Assembly (NCBI GenBank): GCA_003249645.1
Contig: QKIH01000078.1
Coordinates: forward strand, 1 to 41,166
Origin: Desulfobulbaceae bacterium
GTDB lineage: Bacteria; Desulfobacterota; Desulfobulbia; Desulfobulbales; Desulfocapsaceae
Length of the DNA: 41,166 bases
Direction of reading: 5' to 3'
The notes below the pieces were generated by a model. The model did not search any database. It worked only from the letters and a program-made list of their open reading frames with translations, and was not told the origin of the DNA. The number at the start of each line of letters is the position of its first letter. Within the stretch, counting starts at the first letter, position 1. The translations under genes were made by a program, and so were the position numbers. This document shows, in pieces, positions 6,394-14,576 of the stretch.

Positions 6394-8070
6394 ATGCTCT
6401 GTGAACTTCGGGTCGAAAATCTTGCTCTTATAGAATCGCTTGAATTGCAATTCAACGAAACAGCCGGTCTGGTGGTGATGACCGGTGAGACCGGTGCCGG
6501 TAAATCGATAATGCTGCGTGCCATAAAGCTTCTCACCGGTGAACGGGCCTCTGCCGACTGGATTCGGACCGGGGCCGACAGTTGCGTTGTTGAGGCGCTC
6601 TTTGAAATAAAGGCGAACAATCCGCAGCTGGTCTCATTTCTTCAAGAAGGCGGCTTTGAAGACGGCAGCACAGTCATCCTTAAACGGATTCTGACCCAGG
6701 ACGGCCGTTCAAAGCTGTATATCAACGGTTCCATGGCTCCTGCAAAAAAGGTCAGTGAACTTGCGGTGTTCCTGTTAAATGTCGCATCCCAGCATGACCA
6801 TCAGCAACTGCTTCAGCCGGCACTGCATCTTGATTTTCTCGATACGCTTGGTGAAATATGGCCGGTTCGGGAGAAATTCCAGCAGCTTTTTAACCGGTGG
6901 AAGTATGATAAGGAGCAGCTGCGCGCCTTAAAGGAGAAGGAGCAGGATAAAGAGCAGAAACGTGATTTTCTGCAATATCAGCTCAATGAAATTGAGCAGG
7001 CGGCCATAACCGTCGGGGAAGATGAAGAACTTGCGGCAGAGAAAAAACGACTGAAAAACAGTGATACTCTGGTCAAGGTGTCACAGCAGAGCTACTCTGT
7101 GCTGTCTAATAAAGTGGTTGACGAACTTGCCGATATCAGAAGAAATCTTGCAGAGTTGGCGCAGCTTGATCCGGATATTGAAGGGCTGGCCGATGAAATC
7201 AGTGAATATTCCTACATGGCTGAGGAGTATGCCCAGCGTCTGCGGGAATATCGTGACAGCCTTGAAGTGAATCCGCTCAGACTTGATCAGGTAACTGAAA
7301 GGATTGATCTGCTGCAGCACCTGAAAAGAAAATATGGCGAAACCCTGGAGGATGTGCTCGATTTTGCGAGACAGGCACAGGATGAGCTTGAGCAGATCGA
7401 CAGCCTCGAACATCACATTGCTGAGAGTGAAAAGCAGCTGGCATTGCTTGAAAAACAGCTGGCCGAACAGGCGGATGATCTCACCAGTCGCAGAAAGAAG
7501 ACGGCTGAACTCCTGCAAAACGGTATGGCAGAGGAAATGAAGTCGCTTGCTTTTAATCAGGCGGGCCTTGAAGTTCGCTGGCAGGATGGTAATCATTCTC
7601 TTGAGGATCTCAGGAATACCGGCTGGGACAGGGTAGAGTTTTTCTTCTCCGCCAATCCCGGTGAGCCTGCAAGGGCCCTTGCCAAGGTTGCCTCAGGCGG
7701 CGAGTTATCGAGACTGCTGCTGGCGATGAAATGCATATTGGCCAAGAAAGATCTGGTTGAAACGGTGTTGTTTGACGAAGTTGATGCCGGTATCGGCGGT
7801 GAGGCCGCCGAGGCTGTCGCCAGAAAAATTAAACAGCTGGCCAATCATCACCAGGTCTTCTGCATTACCCATCTGCCTCAGATAGCAGCGCGCGGAACAG
7901 AACATTTCCTCGTTGCCAAGGCTGTAACAGGTGAACGGACACAGTCGTCCATTAATAAGCTGGCTGAAGATGATCGAATCACTGAAGTTGTTAGAATGCT
8001 TGCAGGTGATTCAGCTACTGCCCAAACCAGAGCGTGGGCAGAGGAGCTGCTGGAAAAAGGAAAAGTCTGA
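6394..8070 (+). CDS. recN: DNA repair protein RecN
   Basis: This is a 558-residue SMC-like ATPase that acts in double-strand-break repair and binds DNA ends or ssDNA with RecA. The N-terminus LCELRVENLALIESLELQF and Walker A GETGAGKS are typical of RecN. The centre (about residues 150-370) is a long charged coiled coil rich in E, Q, K and L. The C-terminal half has the ABC signature ASGGELSRLLLAMK and Walker B VLFDEVDAGIGGEAAEAV, then FCITHLPQIAA. The length matches the family (about 550). Its stop lies 2 bp before the next gene, so the two are probably cotranscribed. Confidence 0.97.
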   Translation: MLCELRVENLALIESLELQFNETAGLVVMTGETGAGKSIMLRAIKLLTGERASADWIRTGADSCVVEALFEIKANNPQLVSFLQEGGFEDGSTVILKRILTQDGRSKLYINGSMAPAKKVSELAVFLLNVASQHDHQQLLQPALHLDFLDTLGEIWPVREKFQQLFNRWKYDKEQLRALKEKEQDKEQKRDFLQYQLNEIEQAAITVGEDEELAAEKKRLKNSDTLVKVSQQSYSVLSNKVVDELADIRRNLAELAQLDPDIEGLADEISEYSYMAEEYAQRLREYRDSLEVNPLRLDQVTERIDLLQHLKRKYGETLEDVLDFARQAQDELEQIDSLEHHIAESEKQLALLEKQLAEQADDLTSRRKKTAELLQNGMAEEMKSLAFNQAGLEVRWQDGNHSLEDLRNTGWDRVEFFFSANPGEPARALAKVASGGELSRLLLAMKCILAKKDLVETVLFDEVDAGIGGEAAEAVARKIKQLANHHQVFCITHLPQIAARGTEHFLVAKAVTGERTQSSINKLAEDDRITEVVRMLAGDSATAQTRAWAEELLEKGKV

Positions 8071-8072
8071 TT

Positions 8073-9119
8073 ATGAAAAAAATAAAAGCCCTTGCGCTGT
8101 TTTCAGGAGGGCTCGATTCAATTCTGGCTGCCAGAGTTGTCGCAGCACAGGGAATTGAGGTTGTTGCAGTAAAGTTTGTAACGCCGTTTTTTGAAAATGA
8201 TATCCTGACCGACGTTGAGGTGTATCAGGAAAAAATTCGTGAAAAATATTCCATTAATGTGATTGTTGAAGATATAAGTGAAGGATATCTTGAACTTTTA
8301 CATAATCCCACTCACGGTTTCGGTAAAAATTTCAACCCCTGTATAGATTGCAAAATTTTTATGCTCAGCCGTGCTAAAGAAATGATGGCTGAGCTCGGTG
8401 CATCTTTTCTTATTACCGGCGAAGTGCTCGGGCAGCGGCCTATGTCGCAGCGGCGCGATACCCTGAACGTCATAGAACGTGATTCCGGCAGCAGGACGCA
8501 GCTGCTGCGTCCTTTGAGTGCCAAACTGATGAATCCCACCCAGGCGGAGCTGGACGGGCTGGTTGACAGAGAACAGCTTTACAATTTCAGTGGGCGCGGG
8601 CGTTCAAGGCAGATTGCTCTGGCCAAAGAGTTCGGCATAGAAGATTATCCGGCTCCGGCAGGTGGTTGTATTCTGGCTGATCCTATTTTGAGCAGGCGGA
8701 TCAAAAAGGTGTATGACGGCGATTTTGTCATCGCTCCTGAAGAGATAACCGCCGATGATATCCGGATGATGCTGGTGGGACGTCAGCTGCTGCTTCCCGG
8801 CGGAGGCTGGCTGATTCTCGGCAGGGATGAGAGAGAGAACGACCGTATGGAAAAACTGGTTACAGATGATGATGCAACCTTTTTCATGGAAGAGAGACCG
8901 GGGCCGTTTGCGGTTCTGCGAAAGGCTGCAGTCTGTTATGATGACGCAGCAAAGAGGGACAGTGACATCAGGATTACGGCATCGCTCGTTGTCCGGTACG
9001 GCAAAAAGGTTAAAGACGGCCAGAAAGGGGCCGATGTCGGGGTAAAACTTGCTGGGCAGGCGTATGAGATCTTTGCCGAGCCGCTGGAAGATAAAATTTT
9101 TCAGTCATGGATTTTGTAG
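8073..9119 (+). CDS. ThiI-like PP-loop ATPase, putative tRNA sulfurtransferase (tRNA 4-thiouridine/2-thiouridine type)
   Basis: This is a 348-residue adenylating enzyme of the ThiI/MnmA-like PP-loop (AANH) group. The nucleotide-binding loop SGGLDS sits at residues 11-16. Further on are NPCIDCK (a CxxC pair) and TGEVLGQRPMSQRRDTLNVI, regions shared with ThiI-like tRNA thiolation enzymes. It lacks the N-terminal THUMP domain of classical ThiI. The C-terminal third (about residues 230-345, including MLVGRQLLLPGGGWLILGRD) resembles the small RNA-binding-like domain fused to these proteins in anaerobes. I chose the ATG at 8073, with AAGGAAAAG just upstream inside the recN end, over a start 39 bp earlier. 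A role in tRNA sulfur or selenium modification is inferred; the exact base is unknown. Confidence 0.8.
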   Translation: MKKIKALALFSGGLDSILAARVVAAQGIEVVAVKFVTPFFENDILTDVEVYQEKIREKYSINVIVEDISEGYLELLHNPTHGFGKNFNPCIDCKIFMLSRAKEMMAELGASFLITGEVLGQRPMSQRRDTLNVIERDSGSRTQLLRPLSAKLMNPTQAELDGLVDREQLYNFSGRGRSRQIALAKEFGIEDYPAPAGGCILADPILSRRIKKVYDGDFVIAPEEITADDIRMMLVGRQLLLPGGGWLILGRDERENDRMEKLVTDDDATFFMEERPGPFAVLRKAAVCYDDAAKRDSDIRITASLVVRYGKKVKDGQKGADVGVKLAGQAYEIFAEPLEDKIFQSWIL

Positions 9120-9285
9120 TTTCTGTTTTTCCCGATTTTCTGTTAAGGTGCAAAATTCGAAAAAATTACGATGGACCGAGGAATGTTTTTCATCCCGGTC
9201 GTCTTGCCGCCTCGTTGTAAAGAGATAAGAGGCGTGTTGTGTAACCGGTAATCTGACCGGAAAATTTAACAAACGGAGTCTGGAT

Positions 9286-10407
9286 GTGGTTAAGGTAGGT
9301 TTTGTCGGATGGCGTGGAATGGTTGGTTCCGTACTCATGGAACGGATGGTGGCTGAGAACAATTTTCAGGGCTTTGAACCGGTCTTTTTCACTACTTCGC
9401 AAACCGGCCAGCCCGGGCCGGATGTCGGTGGTGAACCCAAACCTCTTCAGGATGCAGCCGATATCAGCCTCTTAAAAGAGATGGATATAATTGTCTCCTG
9501 TCAGGGTGGCAGTTATACCAAGGAGGTTTATCCGGAGCTTCGCAAGGTATGGGATGGTTACTGGATTGACGCTGCTTCAGCTCTTAGAATGGCTGATGAC
9601 AGCATCATCATTCTCGACCCGGTCAACCGTGATGTGATTGACAAGGGGCTTAAAAGCGGCATAAAAAACTACATCGGCGGTAACTGTACCGTTTCTCTGA
9701 TGATGATGGCACTTGGCGGTCTGTTCGAGAAAGACCTGATTGAGTGGGTAACTTCCATGACCTATCAGGCTGCAAGCGGTGCCGGCGCGAAAAATATGCG
9801 CGAACTTATCACCCAGATGGGAGAGCTTGAGAATGAAGTTCACGATCTGCTTGCCGATCCTTCTTCCGCGATTCTTGATATTGACAGAAAGATCACTGCC
9901 AAACTTAACGATGGCAGCCTGACTCTGAAGAACTGGCCCGCTCCTTTGGCGGCAAGTCTTATTCCATGGATTGATTCTCCGATGGAGAACGGCCAGACCA
10001 GAGAGGAGTGGAAGGGAATTTCTGAAACCAATAAGATCCTCGGCAGAACTGAAGCCAACAGAATTCCTATAGACGGACAATGTGTCCGTGTCGGTGCAAT
10101 GCGCTGCCATTCCCAGGCACTGACCATTAAGCTCAAGCAGAATCTCTCTGTTGCCGAAATCGAAAAGATTATCGCCGAACATAATGAATGGGTTAAGGTT
10201 ATTCCAAATGAGAGGGGTATTACCGAGCAGGAACTGAGTCCGGTCAAGACCTCCGGAAAACTGATTGTGCCGATTGGTCGTATCCGCAAGATGAATATCG
10301 GTGAGAACTATCTTACAGCCTTCACTGTCGGTGATCAGCTCCTCTGGGGTGCTGCGGAGCCGGTAAGAAGAATGCTGATGATTACTCTGGAGCATCTTGC
10401 TGCCTAA
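9286..10407 (+). CDS. asd: Aspartate-semialdehyde dehydrogenase
   Basis: This is a 373-residue NADPH-dependent enzyme that reduces aspartyl-4-phosphate to aspartate semialdehyde. It feeds the lysine/diaminopimelate, threonine and methionine pathways. The GTG at 9286 is used: GGAG lies 7 bases before it and the product starts with the Rossmann fold [15 protein letters not shown]. The active-site motif [16 protein letters not shown] puts the catalytic cysteine at residue 134, as in the E. coli-type class. [13 protein letters not shown] holds the conserved substrate-binding histidine region. The diaminopimelate supply fits the meso-DAP-type MurE encoded further on. A 166-bp leader (9120-9285) has two small inverted repeats (CGCCTC/GAGGCG at 9208-9234 and CCGGT/ACCGG at 9245-9260), but I do not recognise a lysine riboswitch. 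Confidence 0.97.
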   Translation: MVKVGFVGWRGMVGSVLMERMVAENNFQGFEPVFFTTSQTGQPGPDVGGEPKPLQDAADISLLKEMDIIVSCQGGSYTKEVYPELRKVWDGYWIDAASALRMADDSIIILDPVNRDVIDKGLKSGIKNYIGGNCTVSLMMMALGGLFEKDLIEWVTSMTYQAASGAGAKNMRELITQMGELENEVHDLLADPSSAILDIDRKITAKLNDGSLTLKNWPAPLAASLIPWIDSPMENGQTREEWKGISETNKILGRTEANRIPIDGQCVRVGAMRCHSQALTIKLKQNLSVAEIEKIIAEHNEWVKVIPNERGITEQELSPVKTSGKLIVPIGRIRKMNIGENYLTAFTVGDQLLWGAAEPVRRMLMITLEHLAA

Positions 10408-10431
10408 ACTGACGGTACTTGTTTAACAACG

Positions 10432-10469
10432 AAAGCCCCGGTTGAATTTTCAACCGGGGCTTTTTTTTT
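10432..10469 (+). terminator. Rho-independent terminator after asd
   Basis: AAAGCCCCGGTTGA pairs with CAACCGGGGCTTT in a GC-rich stem. It is followed by an unbroken run of T (10461-10469). It lies 25 bp after the asd stop. Confidence 0.95.
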
Positions 10470-10500
10470 CTCCTGTTTCTCCTAAGGTCAAGGCCATTAA

Positions 10501-10539
10501 AAAAAGCCGTTTCCCGCGGTAAGAGGGAAACGGCTTTTT
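10501..10539 (-). terminator. Rho-independent terminator of the octaheme cytochrome gene (symmetrical)
   Basis: A 15-bp perfect stem, AAAAAGCCGTTTCCC with GGGAAACGGCTTTTT, lies 25 bp beyond the cytochrome stop. On the minus strand it is followed by seven T residues. The plus strand also has five T, so it could act in both directions. Confidence 0.93.
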
Positions 10540-10563
10540 GGGGGTTAGGTCCTGAAGAAGCGA

Positions 10564-11988
10564 CTATTTCTTCCTCGGGTCTCCTTTATAGCCAAGAGCC
10601 TCCCAGTCAAGACGGCCGTTTTTACCATGACAGTCATTGCACTTGAGGGCATTTTTAGCAGGGGCTACCATATGGTTGGTTGGCCAGTAGGTAACTGTTT
10701 TCGCCCAGCCGTATTCACCGCTGTAGGTCAGACCGTTTTCTTTCATGCCTGCCTCCATGGCCTTGTTCCAGTCATATTGAGCCCAGTATGCATCAGGATC
10801 TTTCGGGCTGCCGAACAGCTTTGGTGCACCGAGAATGTTGTTACCCTTATCGTAAATCTGGGTTCCGCGGTGAGCCTTGAATGGGGCAATCCGTGAATTT
10901 GGATCATTTTTTGAGCCGAGCGGGTAGTTGAGTCTGGTTTCTTTGGTTGGGTCGATCTTATCACCTATTGTGTAAGCGCCGCCAGTTCCATTGTACCAGT
11001 GGTACTCTGGAATAACATCCTTCTCGTAGACAAATGAGCCCTTCATGAAATTGTAGACAGGGTGTCCATCTTCATTGATGGTTTTCTGTTCTTCCGTCAT
11101 TCCTTCAGGACTCTTTGCAGTTGACCAGTCCCAATTCATCTTGGTTGCATAGTGACGGGCAAATGCCGGGATATGGCATGTCTGGCAGGCAACCCTTGCG
11201 GTGTGTTTATTCAGCGCTTTCTTTTCATGGGGTTCAGCGTCATGGCAGTCAAGGCAGGTTACAGGATTGTCACCACCCGGAGAGACCAGTAAAGCATCAC
11301 CCTTAATGCTGTGTTTGTCGGTTTTATGACATTCCTGACAGGAAAAATCGTTCCCTTCCGGCGACATGTGGACATCAAGATCAGTAGAAGGTTTGACCAG
11401 AGACATGTCGATGTCGCCATGCTTCACGGCATTTCCTCCGCCACCGTTTGCATGACAGATCAGACAATTCTTCCTTGATGGTTCTCCTGCGTTCTGGGCA
11501 ATAGCAACAAGGTCGTATGGATTCTTGTCAAATTTTTCGTTGCCGGTAAAGCCTGGCGGCATGCCTGCTCCGGCAGGTGCATGGCCCGGTTTGTTGTATG
11601 TGCCTGTAGTGTCATGACAGGCGAGACAGTCAACCCGTGTCGGATCGGAAAAATCAAAATTCGCATCTTTCCAGCCATAGCCTACATGGCAGCTGCTGCA
11701 CCTTGCGTAGTTTGAAGGATAGACGATACAAAAGTTGTTTATGACATTTGCCTTGCCGCGGCTGACCTTCTTTCCTTCAATTACCTGTTCTTTCTGCCAG
11801 GTCCAGTGCGATGTTTTCATGACTTCCATGGACGCATCTTCATGGCATTCAAGGCAGGTTGCGGTAACTTCCATTGGTGTGGCGAAAGGTCCGGTGATAT
11901 CGGCGTGGTCTGCGGGAATTGCATAGGCAGTTCCGCACGCCAGTATTGTCGATCCGGCCAGTGCCATCATTAACTCTTTTTTTGCCAT
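10564..11988 (-). CDS. Octaheme c-type cytochrome, tetrathionate reductase (Otr) family
   Basis: This is a 474-residue exported multiheme cytochrome. A Sec signal peptide (MAKKELMMALAG... with cleavage near AYA-IP) precedes eight CxxCH heme sites at about residues 45, 97, 121, 175, 217, 245, 268 and 450. The spacing, including the 180-residue gap before the last heme, and the stretches FCIVYPSNYARCSSCHVGYG and HTARVACQTCHIPAF fit the octaheme tetrathionate-reductase family described in Shewanella. Enzymes of that family can also reduce nitrite or hydroxylamine in vitro, so the physiological acceptor is open. GGGAGGAGAA lies just before the ATG. The gene is flanked by its own terminator and a long upstream gap, so it is probably monocistronic, with a quinol or cytochrome partner encoded elsewhere. 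Confidence 0.9.
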   Translation of the reverse strand: MAKKELMMALAGSTILACGTAYAIPADHADITGPFATPMEVTATCLECHEDASMEVMKTSHWTWQKEQVIEGKKVSRGKANVINNFCIVYPSNYARCSSCHVGYGWKDANFDFSDPTRVDCLACHDTTGTYNKPGHAPAGAGMPPGFTGNEKFDKNPYDLVAIAQNAGEPSRKNCLICHANGGGGNAVKHGDIDMSLVKPSTDLDVHMSPEGNDFSCQECHKTDKHSIKGDALLVSPGGDNPVTCLDCHDAEPHEKKALNKHTARVACQTCHIPAFARHYATKMNWDWSTAKSPEGMTEEQKTINEDGHPVYNFMKGSFVYEKDVIPEYHWYNGTGGAYTIGDKIDPTKETRLNYPLGSKNDPNSRIAPFKAHRGTQIYDKGNNILGAPKLFGSPKDPDAYWAQYDWNKAMEAGMKENGLTYSGEYGWAKTVTYWPTNHMVAPAKNALKCNDCHGKNGRLDWEALGYKGDPRKK

Positions 11989-12106
11989 AGTTCTCCTCCC
12001 ATAGCTGTATGGCGTGTGGTTGCAGAAAGGTTCATAATGAGAACGCTTTCATGATAATCAGATACCCCGATACTAGGAGATGATGCGGTGAAAAAGCAAG
12101 CAAAAA

Positions 12107-12132
12107 AGCATATGCTAATAAAGAAATTTCTT
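12107..12132. promoter_or_regulatory. Two adjacent palindromes upstream of the octaheme cytochrome gene
   Basis: AGCATATGCT (12107-12116) and AAGAAATTTCTT (12121-12132) are perfect palindromes about 120-145 bp upstream of the cytochrome start. They lie inside the AT-rich 252-bp gap 11989-12240. They could be regulator sites for respiratory control. No consensus (FNR, NarL, sigma-54) is met, and AT-rich chance palindromes are possible. Nothing else in the gap is recognisable. Confidence 0.25.
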
Positions 12133-12240
12133 ATTTTGCTAAAATCTTTACAAGGGTACTATAAAACGAGTTAATGTAATCAGGAGGATACAAAAAAGAT
12201 GAGAACTGTTTGCAATAAGCATCTGAAAAAGATAGAAAAG

Positions 12241-13215
12241 TCAGTTTTGAGCTGAACGGAAAAGCTCTTCAACGGCTTTTTCGAATTTTTCAAGGCTGTG
12301 TGCCTTGTTGATTGACTTGAGCTGTTTTTTTGAGGCCGGAAATAAAACGATCAGATACTGCCAGACCTGTTTCATTCTGCCGAGAATGTGAGCAGGACCT
12401 GAGAGTTTTGAGGCGTAACGAGCATAAAGATCATCGTGGTAGGTTCTCAGCAGGGAAAAATCGACAACAATGTCATCTGCACACTGTTTAATAGCGGACG
12501 GCAGGAAAGGATTGGCAATCGCTCCTCTACCGATCATCCATCTGTTGATGCAGGGCAGTTTCTCCTGCAGTTGGCGAAAACCGTCGATAGTGATGATATC
12601 GCCGTTGTAAACCAGCTGATGACGGGTGAGATTGCTGCATTCATTAAAATGATCGGGGTTGGTCGAGCCTTTGTACAGCTGTTTGCCAAGCCGGGCATGG
12701 ATGATGATTTCCTTGAGCGGATAATCATCAAGGCGAGGCAGCAGTTCTGCCGTCTCGCCAATCCTGCCGTAGCCAAGCCGGGTTTTAATGGATAACTGCA
12801 GTTTCATTTTAGGAATGACCGTGTCGAGAACGCTGATTATTTCATCAGGGTAAGGCAGAAAGCCTGAACCGCGCTTCTTGCCGGCAACCATGGGCATGGG
12901 GCAGCCGAGATTCCAGTTCACTTCGGTGTATCCCAAATCGGCAATTCTCTCGCAGAGGAAAAGAAAATCGTCACTGTCGGTATGGAGAATCTGTGGAATA
13001 ATCAACATGTTCCGGTTGTTTTCAGGCAGTATGTCGGCAAGATGCTTGTTGCTGAAACTCGAATGCCGCTGCGGATTAATAAATGGTGCGATTGCGCAGT
13101 CAAAACCGTCGAAGTAGGTGCTGAAGCACTCTCTGAAAAGGTGGTCCGTCAATCCTCGCAGTGGAGCCAGATAAAGATAGGGTGATTCCTGTGCTTTGTT
13201 TACAGATGGGTTCAT
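12241..13215 (-). CDS. dus: tRNA-dihydrouridine synthase
   Basis: This is a 324-residue FMN enzyme of the Dus family that reduces specific uridines in the tRNA D-loop and elsewhere. It starts with the barrel motif YLAPLRGLTDHLFRECF. The catalytic cysteine lies in NWNLGCPMP at residue 105. IKTRLGYG, IIHAR, VYNGDI and WMIGRGAIANPFLP follow in the order expected for the TIM barrel that binds FMN and tRNA. Which Dus subfamily it belongs to (A, B or C) is not clear. The ATG overlaps the stop of the upstream channel gene by one base (TGATG), so translation is probably coupled. Confidence 0.93.
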   Translation of the reverse strand: MNPSVNKAQESPYLYLAPLRGLTDHLFRECFSTYFDGFDCAIAPFINPQRHSSFSNKHLADILPENNRNMLIIPQILHTDSDDFLFLCERIADLGYTEVNWNLGCPMPMVAGKKRGSGFLPYPDEIISVLDTVIPKMKLQLSIKTRLGYGRIGETAELLPRLDDYPLKEIIIHARLGKQLYKGSTNPDHFNECSNLTRHQLVYNGDIITIDGFRQLQEKLPCINRWMIGRGAIANPFLPSAIKQCADDIVVDFSLLRTYHDDLYARYASKLSGPAHILGRMKQVWQYLIVLFPASKKQLKSINKAHSLEKFEKAVEELFRSAQN

Positions 13216-14486
13216 CAGGCTTCCTTCTGGCTGAAAATTCGCATGTCATGACCGGACGGACTCTGGAAAATATGCAGATCAAATTCGGTGATAGCAGCGA
13301 GGAGATGATCGAAAATATCGGCCTGAATAGCCTCGTAATGGGCCCATACCTGATCATTGGAAAAAACATAGATTTCGAGCGGCAGACCGTGTTCGGTCGG
13401 CGGCAGTTGGCGAACCAGAAATGTCATATTCTGGTGAACATGCTTATTGTTTTTGAGATAGGCACAGATGTAGGCGCGAAAGACCCCGATATTGGTTTGG
13501 CATCGCTGGTTGAGACTGGCCATCTCTCCTTCCCTGAACGGGCCGATTTCTTGCTCTTTTTCATCAAGATAGCTTTTCAGGATGGAGATTTTGCTGAAGC
13601 GGTCGAGCATCTGTCTGTCGCAGAACCTGATGGAGTTCATGTCAATATAGAGGGCACGCTTGATGCGCCTGCCGCCTGATTCACTCATGCCGCGCCAGTT
13701 CTTGAATGAATTTGCAACCAGGGCATGGGTGGGGATGGTGGTGACAGTTTTGTCCCAGTTCTGGACTTTTACCGAGTGGATGGTTATGGAAATCACGTCA
13801 CCGTCTGCACCGTACTGCGGCATCTCAATCCAGTCTCCGACTCGAACCATGTCAGTGGCTGAAAGCTGGATAGAAGCGACAAAACCAAGGATTGAATCTT
13901 TAAAAACAAGCATGGTGACAGCCGTCAGGCCGCCTAGAACCGAAACGATTCCCCACGGTGATCTGCCGGTGAAAATAGAGGTGATAAAAATTGCGCCAAG
14001 TATATAGATGACGATCTTTCCTGCATCGGTATAGGCCTGCAGGTAATGGGGCCGGTTTTTACGGAGCAGTTTATGGATGTCGTTTATGGAATTAAGAAGA
14101 GCTGTCAGGGCCTGAACTGCGACAATAACATAGGCTGACAGGGTCAGGCGTTTGAAAAGAATGTAATATGAAGAGCTCTGGTTAAAAAGGGTATCAGCCG
14201 ATAAAGAAAGGACCATAACAGGAATGAACCAGCTGACTTTCTGCAGGAAGCCGTTTTTGACAAGGGCATCATCCCACTGATAATTATTTGATCTGACCCA
14301 CCCAAGAATGATAGGCAGAAAAATTCGTCTGAGAATCAGTGTAACCAGGGCTGAGAGTAGAAAAAGAGCAGCTGCTATAACTATAATGGTGCCAATCTCG
14401 GCGGCCCGATCGGACAGGTGGAGACTGGCAAACCAGGTATGAATGGCAGAAACCGTTGAATCATCGGCTGGAGCGTGGCTATCCAA
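13215..14486 (-). CDS. MscS-family mechanosensitive ion channel, YbdG-like
   Basis: This is a 423-residue inner-membrane channel that should open under membrane tension after osmotic downshock. Several hydrophobic segments lie in the first 200 residues. Then comes the MscS core, with DSILGFVASIQLSATDMVRV leading into GDWIEMPQYGADGDVI. TTIPTHALVANSFKNWRGMS followed by GGRRIKRALYIDM is characteristic of the YbdG/MscM branch. I use the TTG at 14486 because AAAGAGGA lies 5 bases upstream and no ATG or GTG starts the domain. The frame extends to 15341, but that extension runs antisense through the HD-domain nucleotidyltransferase gene and has no family content. The 90-bp gap to that gene holds promoters for both directions. 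Confidence 0.87.
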   Translation of the reverse strand: MDSHAPADDSTVSAIHTWFASLHLSDRAAEIGTIIVIAAALFLLSALVTLILRRIFLPIILGWVRSNNYQWDDALVKNGFLQKVSWFIPVMVLSLSADTLFNQSSSYYILFKRLTLSAYVIVAVQALTALLNSINDIHKLLRKNRPHYLQAYTDAGKIVIYILGAIFITSIFTGRSPWGIVSVLGGLTAVTMLVFKDSILGFVASIQLSATDMVRVGDWIEMPQYGADGDVISITIHSVKVQNWDKTVTTIPTHALVANSFKNWRGMSESGGRRIKRALYIDMNSIRFCDRQMLDRFSKISILKSYLDEKEQEIGPFREGEMASLNQRCQTNIGVFRAYICAYLKNNKHVHQNMTFLVRQLPPTEHGLPLEIYVFSNDQVWAHYEAIQADIFDHLLAAITEFDLHIFQSPSGHDMRIFSQKEA

Positions 14487-14576
14487 AATATCCTCTTTGT
14501 GGTATAATTTATCTCTTGGGGTTGATTCAACTCGAGAAGAATACCGAAAACATCGATAAAAGAAAAGAGAGGAAAG

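Noticed and set aside
9120..9285. Lysine riboswitch ahead of asd
   Set aside because: The leader has only two small inverted repeats and none of the conserved L-box cores, and there is no terminator before the gene.
12010..12025. GG/GC-type sigma-54 promoter resemblance (TGGC...TTGC)
   Set aside because: The spacing is one base short of consensus, and it points away from the cytochrome gene with no plus-strand gene downstream.
12199..12255. 18-codon plus-strand frame with an AGGAGG 11 bases upstream
   Set aside because: It is very short, has no recognisable product, and runs antisense into the 3' end of the dus gene. The upstream purine run is likely chance.
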